DNA from: Flaveria trinervia
Lineage: Eukaryota > Streptophyta > Magnoliopsida > Asterales > Asteraceae
Length of the DNA stretch: 64,000 nucleotides
Direction of reading: 5' to 3'
NCBI GenBank assembly: GCA_025506515.1
Contig: JACCIX010000698.1
Location: 62,001-126,000 of the forward strand
The position numbers were made by a program, and so were the translations under genes. Numbering within the stretch: the first letter of the stretch is position 1; each line of letters opens with the position of its first letter. Under the pieces are notes generated by a model. It saw only the letters and a list, made by a program, of their open reading frames with translations, was not told the DNA's origin and made no database searches. Shown here piece by piece: positions 33,703 to 43,048 of this stretch.

Positions 33703-34412
33703 GCTCGGTATGCTGCAGCTAGAATAGGTGACAACTACTGATGATCTCAGTAATTCATACTGATGATCATGAGTACCTATGCCACATATAAGTACTGATG
33801 AGCTCTTTTAACCTCAGTAGTTTTATAACTACTGAAGGCTAAATGTCTCACAAGTACTGAAGTACTTCATCTGTTCTAAACTACTGATGTAGTTACAACT
33901 ACTGATGCAGTCATAACTACTGCAATCAGTAAAAATAGATAAGTACTGATGTCCTATGAAACAACTGAAATCAGCCAAAAAGACTGATGAATGTGTTGAG
34001 GACAGTTTGAAACAGCTGAAAAGCTAAGAATTGACGAAAATAGCTGAAGAGAACTTTCTCTTCAGTCGTTTGTACAACTGCTGTTTCACTCTAAACAACC
34101 GAAGCAAACCCACATCTTCAGTAGTTTTATAACTACTGATGACTAATACCAAGTCTTCAGTTGTTTACAACAGCTGATGACAAAACCACTGTCTTCAGTA
34201 GTTTCATAACTACTGATGACAAACACCAAGTCCTCAGTTGTTTCAATCATCTGAAGTCAAAACCACGGTCTTCAGTAGTTTTCTAAACTACTGATGCCTA
34301 ACACCACGACTTCAGCTGTTTCAACGTCTGAAAGGATAATACCATGTCAACGGTCGTTTAAAACTACTGATGACTAACACCACATCCTTCAGTCGTTTCC
34401 TTACCCGTACCC
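33703..34412 (+). repeat. E1 pol-ORF3 spacer with 39-bp periodic palindromes
   Basis: Non-coding spacer filled with ACTACTGATG, CTTCAGTAGTT and related words. From 34116 the elements become regular: imperfect palindromes (CTTCAGTAGTT, loop, AACTACTGATG and variants with TTGTT or CTGTT) start at about 34116, 34155, 34193, 34232, 34270, 34310, 34349 and 34388, i.e. every 38-40 bases, and stop just before a TATA box. E2b has the same array (see 47682-48420). Confidence 0.85.
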
Positions 34413-34420
34413 TATAAATA
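34413..34420 (+). promoter_or_regulatory. Putative internal TATA box for the third ORF (E1)
   Basis: TATAAATA in the context CCCTATAAATACCCC, 80 bp upstream of the third-ORF ATG (34493). E2b conserves CCCTATAAATACC 67 bp upstream of its ATG. This leaves room for a transcription start and a 5' leader of roughly 35-50 nt. Confidence 0.55.
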
Positions 34421-34492
34421 CCCCTAACCTGAGCTCTCCATGCTTCATCTTCTTCAAACCTAACGTTCCTCTCCAAAACTTCCCTCTTCTCC

Positions 34493-37400
34493 ATGGCGTC
34501 TATGCAAATTAAACCGCGACACAACTGTGTTGCCTACCTCACAAAATTGCCGATCTGGACTAAGTTCGATACTGCTATCGATCTTATGGTTCAGTCCCAA
34601 TACAACAAGGCATTCCTTCTGAACCCCGTCTTACATGCCGAATCCTTGAACCAATTTTGGATGAACGTTACTGTTACTACTGAGGAGAGCCACACACCAT
34701 CCCTCCGGTCAGTCGTCAACAACAAAGAAGTAGTCATTACTCCTGCAACAATCCGTAAAATTCTTCAACTGAATGATGCTACTTCTCCTGCTGGATATCC
34801 GAAGGGCACCATAGATCTATCATTTGCTCAGCATGGATATCAAGGCGATCTCAGTGCCACCACCATCATGAAGAAACACTTTAATGACGCTGAGCGCCTG
34901 ATTTTTCACATGGTAAATGTATGTTTGGCCCCTAAGACGTCGTCTTGGGATCAAATGTCCACCAAATGGCAGCAGGTAATGTATTCTATCCTTGAGCAAC
35001 AACCACTAAAATTTTCAGAATTAATATTTTTAGAGCTCAAAGATATGTCTCAAAAACTAACTGCCAACCGTTGGATACTCTATCCACGGTTCATAATGGC
35101 CATTATTACAGACCAGCTTAATGCTGAGGGACTTGTTGGCTTGGGAGTCCATGCTACGGCTGTTCTGCCGGAAGTATACTCCCGGCACAACTCTGACCGG
35201 ACACTAAAAATGGCTGCCAAGCTGCGAAAACCCACGCAACTGGAACCCACAGCCACCACCTCCAAAACCAAAGTCCCTACCAAACCCACCAAAAAGAAAC
35301 CCAAAATGGCTACTCAGGGAATTGAGTCCCCTGAGGATGCCCCTGCAACACAAACGCAGGACATATCCACTAGTCCAAACCCCCTAGTGGATACAATGAC
35401 TCCTCCAGCCATAGCCGCTCAGGCTTCCTCTCAACAGGAGCCTGCAGCAACTTCCCAAGGGGCACCTACTTATCTGGGATCTTACTCACTTGAGGAGATT
35501 GCCATTGAAGAGCACCATCCACCCCAGGTGCACACTGCTTCTATCCCCTCACCCCAAACAACCGCCCCTCACAGCCCAACTTTAATAGTTGCACAAGTGC
35601 TGACTCAATTGCACTCCTCACCCCCTCCCCAGAAACCACTTACTACTGGGAATACCTCTACAATTGAGGGGGAGGAACACAGTGCACCTGAGAACCCACA
35701 GCACAGGGGTTTCCCAATTCTATCTCCTGGTGTAGACAAGGAGCTTAGAATATCTAGTGAGGCTGCCACCTCCTCTGACTCAGCACATGACCAGAGTGAG
35801 GCTGGTAACATTGCTAAGACCTCCCTAGAGGCAACAGCTGATGATGGACATTGTCTTGAGGCTGGAAGTCCCCAGTACCAAGCACAAGGGGCACATGCAC
35901 CAACTGGTCTACACCCAGTGCATGTAAATCCTGCTCTAAGCAGGAGGTCAGCTGATTCAGCTTCGGCTGATGATGACCTGGGCTTCTTCTATGATGTTCT
36001 TGCCCAGAACACAATCCTGGAAGAGAAAGTCAGTAGGCTGCAAAACCTACTTGACAACTCTCACAAGGAGAAAGACCATCTGCCTCTATCCACCCACAGA
36101 TGGCACCTTCCCTTGAAGGTTTCCCAAACACAGAGCCACCCCAAAATCAACCACCTGCCTCTGCTTCAGGCCCTACTTCTCAGGAACAGAACCCTCCTGA
36201 GCAAATAGGTGCTGTACTCCAAAATTCCCTCCCTCTCATCACACCCATAATCACTGATATAGTGATCAAAGCCCTTGATGATAGGCTTTCCTTAACATTA
36301 CAGCCCTTGGTTGATGCTGCTGTCCAAAAGACTCTTTCTGCGGTACAAACCCCTTCCTCCAATGCAACCAAAAGGGGGAGAGTACTGCAGTGAAAGAAAG
36401 GAAGAGGAAAAGATCCGAGGAAAAGGAAGAGAAGCAAATCCAAGAGGAGGAAAAAGAAAAGCAACCTCTGCTCACTTACAAGCGAAAGAGAAGTGCTGAT
36501 GATCACACTGCTGAAGACAAATCCTTGGAGGAGCTGGTCAAAGAAGCTGACACCACACACACCGATCCATGGATAAAATAATTGAACAACTCTTCAGGCA
36601 GGGGTTTGACACAGCCACACTGGATAGTGAGATCAGAAGGTTAGAAGTACAAGAGATACAAACCCGATGGGCAGGGTATGATGCTCTTGAGAAAGAGAGG
36701 TTGGAAATAATGATCCGCTTTATTGCAAAATACTTGGGAAGATCATTAATGGAGATCCGCGCATGGACCAGGGACAGCATTCTGGCTATAGCCACCAGAA
36801 TCTGTCTGTCTGAGCAATTCAACAAAGGGATTATTGTGGACGCCCTTGATGAGGCTGGGGCTGGTAAAAGGTTAGAGATGGCTAAACTCACAAAGGCGAA
36901 ACTAACTACAAGGATGCTAGATCAACCTTCCCTTCCACCCACTCAAATAGATCCTATCCCTCAAATCTCCCAACCAACCTCTAAGCCAAAATCCAAACAT
37001 CCTCATTCTTCAAAACCAATTCCTTCACCAACCCAACCATCATCCAGTGATGTACCCAGAAGGAGGAGAAGGGTGCTGAGGATGGAAGAAGAAGAGGAAG
37101 AAGAGGATGAAGATGATAGTCTGCCACTCTCTGCTGTTCTGAAGCTACCAAAACCCCGAAGTCAACCCATGATCACACCTGACTCTCAAAGGGAAATGGT
37201 CAGAGTCAAGATAGAAGAAGAAGAACAGCAGAAACAGCACGATGAGCAACTGTTGAAGATGGTTGACAAGGAATTTCCTCAGTCATCATCTATTCAAGCC
37301 ATGAAAGGGCATGCTCAAAGGCTGTACACTCTCAGGCACACCTTTCAGTATCAGAAGGAGAGAGTGAGAGTATGGCCTGACCCCAGGGTGAGTTCTAGAA

Positions 37401-37834
37401 TCCATAAAAGAACTATCCCACACAGATACAACGGCCAGGTACGAAAAACAATAGAGTCTACCATCATGTTGGCCGTTGTAGTCTCACCTTGGGAAATCAT
37501 TGATGAATTCAAGAAAGCTCACCAAGCAAAGAAGACCCCTCAAGCCTTACTAGAAAACAAGATGATTAAGAAGGGGTTGTTATATAAAAAGCTTGAAGAC
37601 ATCCAGAAGAATGAGCTCCAGTTACTCCTTGAAGGCAACCATCCTGATGAATTTGTATATAGGGAGGTAACTACGGTGGAGCTGAAAAATGGCAGGACCA
37701 TGAAGTACTTATCAGAGTACTATGGTCCAGAGTTCTTCTTCGAAGGAGGAGCAGAAGAACTCTCTCAGGCGGAACAAGTTGTTCTCCTTGAGGCCTATGT
37801 TCGTGAGTCATACAGACTCATTACGGGGAAGTAA
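34493..37834 (+). pseudogene. E1 env-like third ORF, frameshifted
   Basis: The ORF starts ATG 34493 (MASMQIKPRHNCVAYL). The first frame, to about 36080, has a conserved N-terminal domain (FDTAIDLMVQSQ, NQFWMNVTV, VVITPATIRKIL, a ILYPRFIMAII helix) and then a long Pro/Ser/Thr/Ala-rich low-complexity region. Frameshifts near 36080, 36385 and 36545 lead to 36569-37834, with a coiled coil (EIRRLEVQEIQTRW), an acidic run (EEEEEEEDEDD) and a conserved C-terminal domain (WPDPRVSSRIHKR, VVSPWEIIDEF, YLSEYYGPEFFFEGG). The total is near 1100 residues. Its position after pol matches the env-like ORF of SIRE elements, but I see no signal peptide or convincing membrane segment. From memory, related plant proteins are often misnamed as longin-like host proteins. 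Function unknown. Confidence 0.75.
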
Positions 37835-38070
37835 ATCTCATGAATGGGATAACAACTCTGTGTCCAGTTCCCCAAAACAGAGTTCCCATTCATACTCTGC
37901 CAAAAAAATATTTGAGATTTCTTCCCAGGCCGGAGCTTACATGGGTCATCTTCTCTACTGATCAAGAAGGAAAAAGACCAACATTTTGCCATCAATAAGT
38001 GGGAGAATAAATAAGTTAGAGGTTTTGGCTGCATTGGCTGCATGGGTCATCTTCTCTACTAATCAACATT
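37835..38070 (+). other. E1 3' tail and deletion junction
   Basis: The sequence follows the normal 3' untranslated part as far as AGGTTTTGGCTGCATTGG (about 38036), where E2b and E2a continue into TTCAGGGGGAGTTTG and the LTR. Here it instead repeats GGGTCATCTTCTCTACT (first at 37943, again at 38044) and CAACATTTTGCCAT (first at about 37979, again at about 38064), then enters Tekay gag. Confidence 0.8.
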
Positions 38071-38531
38071 TTGCCATTTCCCTCACCACCGGTAAGCAGC
38101 CGCGGCATTTTCGTTTCCATCGAAAGTAGGGGGTTTGCATCTCATAAACACCCCGTAGTTGCAGCCTCGGGTGGCCTCCGGTGTAGGCTCTTCTTCTACC
38201 TCGTCCTCATCATCAGAGAGAACCGTTTCCGGCTTTGGTTGTTCCCGTCCTCCCGAGGACCTGTTCCTTTCCTTTCTTTCCCCGTCTCTAACCGCCTTGA
38301 TAACTTCGGTCACCACAGACGGTAAAATCGTCTGTATGACCTGATGAACTTCCTCACCACCGCCTTCTTTACTGAGGCTCTCAGATTGGTGCTCTCGTCG
38401 CCACCCTCCGAATGAGGAGCCTCTGGTTCTTCATGAACCACTTTTTCGACTCTGGGTCTCCTTCTCTTAGGCCGCGGTTCAGCACCGTGACCTCCACCAC
38501 GAGAGGCCTTTGAAGATCTACCACCAGCCAT
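38071..38531 (-). pseudogene. Tekay gag, N-terminal part
   Basis: On the minus strand the ORF starts at ATG 38531 (MAGGRSSKASRGGG, basic), is frameshifted near 38315, and continues through an acidic segment (LSDDEDEVEEEPTPE) to the start of the capsid domain (CKPPTFDGNENAAAAY). It then stops at the E1 insertion and continues at 26523. The plus-strand Tekay copy at 57286 has the capsid part but lacks this N-terminus. Confidence 0.8.
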
Positions 38532-39064
38532 CAACTAACACACTGAAAGATTCAAACACCAACACGGTCATTCAAGGCCCCGTTTCCGGGATGCTCACAG
38601 TTGGTAAATCATCGCACATAAAACATATACTTTACATTTAATCATTCATAAAGCATTGCAGCGGAAACATAAAACAAATGGCATTTCATTTCATCATAAA
38701 AACGTTTACAAAATAATGCATCGTTTGTCGGTTACAAAATTACATTGTTGTATTACATCACAAAAGCTTTAAATAAATGGATGCCATCCAAAAGAGCTGA
38801 GTAGCCGCCTCGTGCCATCCTCAGCAACGTTTACCTGCCAACTGAAAACGTATAAAAGTCAGCGTTGCTGAGTGAGTTCTACTTTTGCAGTTAAAATACA
38901 TAAAATCATTATTTATTTCCTTTCAGAATCCATACTATACATTTCATTCGTTCATGATCATACATCATACGTACATACAGATAATATCATTATTATCTTC
39001 CATTTCGTTCGTTAACCTTCGCTCATCCATTACATCTAGTGACATGTACGTTACCCTGAACATT

Positions 39065-39300
39065 ATGCACGAAGCTGGTTACTGGGCCTGAGGTCTTTCA
39101 TAGACCCCGAACATTGTGCACGAAGCTGAATCCAGTACCTGGGGCAAGTACATTCACTATTTATCTTTCCTCTTTCATTCCGGATCATTGCCATATGATA
39201 TACCTCGAACATTGTGCACGAAGCTGGTTACTGGGCATGAGGTCTTTCATAGACCCCGAACATTATGCACGAAGCTGACTCCAGTACCTGGGGCAAGCGG
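39065..39300 (-). repeat. GTGCACGAAGCTG repeats in the Tekay LTR
   Basis: Four copies of ACATT(G/A)TGCACGAAGCTG alternate with TTACTGGGC(C/A)TGAGGTCTTTCATAGACCCC or CCAGTACCTGGGGCAAG. The plus-strand Tekay copy has the same array at about 56930-57165. Confidence 0.85.
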
Positions 39301-39804
39301 CAATGATCCCATACATATGGTCAATCACAAGGATTGGACCCCAGTGTACATCCTTCTGGGGTAGCTAACCCGCACACAGTTGAGCTAACACCCTTCATTG
39401 GGTGTGGACCTCCATATATTTTCTTGCAAGACTTTTTACGTTCATTCATTTGTTAATGCGTACATTCATTCATCATGTTCCTCTTTCATTATCTTTCACT
39501 TTACGTTACATAATACTTTCGGTTAATTCATTAACATAACACGTAAAGCCATGGAAGATACACATATATCATCATAAGGAACATATCATATCATTCATAC
39601 ATCATCACATAGGGCATCATACATACATAACATACATCATGCATATTAATGCAACATCATCATCATCATCAACATCAATCACAATGCATAACATGCCCCT
39701 CATACCAACTATGACCCCAAAAGTCAACTTATATAGTCCCCCGGATATTTCCCAAGTCAAAGCCTACTCTACACATTTTCCCCAAAAATCAGAAAAATAT
39801 TCTA

Positions 39805-40185
39805 AGTCCTAGGCGCATGGGCACTATGCAGGCGCATGGACACTATTCAGGCGCATGGGGAATACTTAGGCGCATGGGCCACTTTCAGGTGCATGAGCAC
39901 TATGCAGGCGCATGGGGAACACTTAGTCAAATCCAGCCTAGTTTCTAGGCGCATGGGTACTATTCAGACGCATGAGCACTATTGGGGCGCATGGCCCTAC
40001 ACTTAATCATCCGACTAACATTTCCAGGCGCATGAAGCACTGTTCAGGCGCATAGGCTATACTTAGATTTTTCTAAGGCAAATTTTGTGCGCATGAGCTA
40101 TTGTTTAGGTGCATGGCTTACACTTAATTCTTTCTAAGGCAATCTCAGGCGTATGAACACTTATCTAGGCGCATGAGCTTCTGGG
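39805..40185 (-). repeat. GCGCATG minisatellite in the Tekay LTR
   Basis: About 16 degenerate units of the type AGGCGCATGGGCACTAT lie at variable spacing of 20-35 bp. The plus-strand copy (56005-56405) has the reverse complement, ATGCGCCTGAATAGT. GC-rich words in an otherwise AT-rich LTR make it stand out. Confidence 0.85.
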
Positions 40186-40739
40186 AAACATGTTTCTAGG
40201 ATGTTTTCAATCCTAATCATCAAACCCATTGGTTCTAAGCATAATATGGCTATTCTAAACATGAGTAGCCTATAAACCATCAAGAACCAACATCCAACAT
40301 ACATAATACATACGGGTATTCACACATAAACTTGTAAAATCATTTTAATACGTTTTCAGCCCCAAAGGTAGTTTAAAACATGTAAAAATCGGGGTCTAGA
40401 ACTCACCTGGTGCAACTTGGGGGTTCTTCCTTTTAACCCGCTTGCAAAGAGTTCAAAACACCTAGAAACAACATTCAAAAACACACACACACCCGAGCAC
40501 AAACACAACCCATAAGTATTCTCTGCTCTCTCTCTCTAAAACTAAGAAAAATGGTGAAGTGAGGTGAGGGTGGGTGGCCATACTCACCTTTACACTAACT
40601 TTTGAAAGTTTTGTCCTTTTTGGACACTTTTAGTCCCTCCACTTGGACTTTATTGCCTTTCTTGCTTTTATTCTTTTTTTTTATCTTGTCTTTTAAAAAT
40701 AACCGGGTGTTACCAGTCCACCCCCCTTATATAGGTTTC

Positions 40740-41488
40740 GTCCCCGAAACCTGTTATTCCTCGAACATATGAGGATAATGCTGCCTCATCTCCTCCTCAG
40801 TTTCCTATGTAGACTCGGATCCCTTCCTGTGCTTCCACTGTACACGCACAATAGGAACCACTTAATTTTTAGCCTTTTCTCTTTACGATCGATGATTGCC
40901 ACTAGTTACTCTACATAATTGAGCCGTTTGTCTACTTCGATATCCCCCAGTGGAACAATCATGTCTTCATCAGCTAAGCACCTTCTCAAATGAGATACAT
41001 GGAATGTCGGGTGAATTCCACTTAACTCATCTGGTAACTCCAATCTATAGGCCACCTCTCCTACTCGAGCAATGATTTGGAAAGGTCCTATGTACCTCGG
41101 GCTTAGCTTACCTCGTTTCCTGAATCGGATAATTCCCTTCCAAGGTGAGACCTTCAACATAACCCGATCACCCACCTGGAACTCGATCAGCCTGCGTCGT
41201 TTATCAACATACGACTTCTGTCTATCTTTAGCTGTCTTCATGAAGGCTTTAATCTTCTCAAGCTTCTCAGTCGTAGCCTCGATTACCTTAATGCTTCCTA
41301 ATTCCTTTTGACCAATATCACCCCAACAAACGGGTGTTCTGCATCGCCTACCGTATAGCATTTCGCATGGTGGCATGCTAATGCTGGCATGATAGCTATT
41401 GTTGTATGAATATTCAGCTAACGGTAAGTGGTCATTCCAACTTCCCCCAAAATCAATCACACATGCCCGAAGCATGTCTTCCAATGTC
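40740..41488 (-). pseudogene. Tekay pol 3' end (integrase C-terminus, chromodomain)
   Basis: On the minus strand the open part 41484-40906 gives the end of the integrase core and the C-terminal domain (EDMLRACVIDFGGSW, WKGIIRFRKRGKLSPRYIGP, SGIHPTFHVSHLRRC); worn chromodomain sequence follows down to about 40740. Upstream it stops abruptly at the E2a SIRE LTR. The missing upstream integrase matches what ends at 60817 on the plus strand. Confidence 0.85.
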
Positions 41489-42264
41489 TGTTAGGATCTC
41501 AGCATCTAGTTTGATCAATTAGATTGGATTTTCAGCGGAATAAGCCCACGAATTAACAAATTTAAACAAGAACACACGAAATTTATCAATAAAATAGTGT
41601 TTGTTATAGAGAGAGAATTTCTGCCAAAAGTAATATATTCATTCAATATATGCTTTGGCTGGCTTTCGCGCAACGTTACAATTAGGTCATCTTTCTTTTT
41701 ATAAGGGAAGCTGACATCAGCTGATGTCACTTGACAGTGACATCTAACTGTTATTTAACTACTGAAAGTCAACACAACTACTGAAGATGTCAAACAACTG
41801 ACATCTTCTTACAAAAATACCAAGTGTTAATTATCGCTACAACTACTGAAAAGAAACTACTGAAACAACAATGACTGAAGAACATGCTCTTCAGTCATTT
41901 TACAAGTACTGAAATAGAAAAGAAAACTACTAAAAAGAAACCATCACAACAACTGAAGAATGCTTCTTCAGCTGTTGTGACAAACTCTGAAGGCTTTAGT
42001 ACTTGGACTTCTTGAACTTCAGTTGTTGTCATCAGCTGATGTCTTCAGTCTTTGTACTTCATCTGTTGATCTTCAGTACTTTAGTCTTCAGCTGTTGAAC
42101 TTCAAACTTTTGTCTTCAGCTGTTGAAGTCTTCAGTACTTTAGTCTTCAGCTGTTGATCTTCAGACTTTGTCAAACAGCTGATCAAGTCTTCAGCAGTTG
42201 TTGTGATGTCTTGTGGGACTTAAAGGTTTTTCTGATCTGGCTCATTGGTTCTTTTGGTCCAACA
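41489..42264 (-). mobile_element. SIRE E2a 3' LTR, minus strand
   Basis: 776 bp, ends TGTTGGACC and GATCCTAACA on the minus strand. A polypurine tract (complement of AACTCCCCCTGAACC) lies at 42265-42279, so the internal region is to the right and this is the 3' LTR. Its outer flank is ATGTC (41484-41488), i.e. GACAT on the minus strand. The sequence is of the same subtype as the E3 LTR. Confidence 0.85.
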
Positions 42265-43048
42265 AACTCCCCCTGAACCAATGCAGCCAAAACCTTTAAG
42301 CTTATTGAAGATGTCCCACTTATTATGGCAGAAAGATTGGTCTTTTTGTCTTCTAGATCAGCTCAGAAGTGACCCTTGTAAGCACATGCCTGGGAAGAAG
42401 TCTCAATGATCTGTTTGGCAAAGGATGGATGGGAACTCTGTCTTGGGGAACTGGACACAGAGCTGTTACCCCATCCATGAGATCTACTTCCCAAATATGA
42501 GTCTGTAAGACTCCCTTGTATAGGCCTCAAGGAAGGTTATTTGTTCCTCCATGGTAAGCTCTTCTGTTTCTCCTTCAAAGAGTGATTCTGGCCCATAGTA
42601 CTCAGAGAGGTATTTGACCTGCTTCCCATTTTTTAGCTACACAGTTGTTATGATTCTATATGCGAATTCATCTGGGTGAATACCCTCTAAGAACAACTGG
42701 AGCTCATTCTTTCTAACTTCCTCAAGCCTCCTATACACTAACCCCTTTTTCACCACTTTATTCTCCAGCATCTTTTGTGGGGTCAGTTTAGCTTTATAGG
42801 CTTTCTTGAAGTCATCTAGGATCTCCCAAGGTGATACTACAAAGGCCAGTGAGATCACTTCATCTATAATCTTCTTTACTTGGCCAGTGTATCTCTGTGG
42901 AATATTTTTCTTTTGAATCCTATGAGACACCCTGGGATCAGGCCAAATCCTCACTCTCTTTTTGATATTGAAAGGTATGTCTGAGAGTGTATAATCTCTG
43001 AGCATGTTCTTCATATTGATGATTGAAGATGTGGCAGCGTATGCTTTG
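42265..43048 (-). pseudogene. E2a third-ORF C-terminal fragment
   Basis: On the minus strand 43014-42637 encodes the conserved C-terminal domain of the env-like ORF (RVRIWPDPRVSHRIQKKNIP, VVSPWEILDDFKKAY, LFLEGIHPDEFAYR). The frame continues upstream to about 43048, where the LTR of E2b begins. It is clearly diverged from the E1 and E2b versions, so it represents another subfamily. Confidence 0.8.

Larger units (their letters stand above)
26524..38070 (+). mobile_element. SIRE-type copia retrotransposon E1 (3' LTR missing)
   Basis: The element has a 5' LTR, primer-binding site, gag, pol, a spacer with a periodic palindrome array, and a third env-like ORF. It is inserted in minus-strand Tekay gag: the gag is interrupted after AGTACCGCCT (26523) and resumes at CCATTTCCCTC (about 38073). 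The order LTR-gag-PR-INT-RT-RH-third ORF and the size are those of the SIRE (Maximus) lineage. The polypurine tract and 3' LTR are absent; the right end is a deletion with a small duplicated filler (37943-38070). Several frameshifts make it non-autonomous. Confidence 0.88.
38571..40715 (-). mobile_element. Tekay LTR, minus strand
   Basis: Read on the minus strand it starts TGGTAACACCCGG after a purine-rich GGGGGGTGGAC and ends ...CCGGAAACGGGGCCTTGAA, matching the end of the 3112-4976 LTR. It is about 2.1 kb. It contains a cluster of GCGCATG words (39810-40180) and repeats of GTGCACGAAGCTG (39070-39280). Pol lies upstream and gag downstream of it on the minus strand, so it serves as 3' LTR to one and 5' LTR to the other. 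Confidence 0.75.

Noticed and set aside
39805..40185. Regularly spaced repeats considered as a CRISPR-like array
   Set aside because: Units are short, degenerate and unevenly spaced, lie in a retrotransposon LTR, and the window is plant nuclear DNA.
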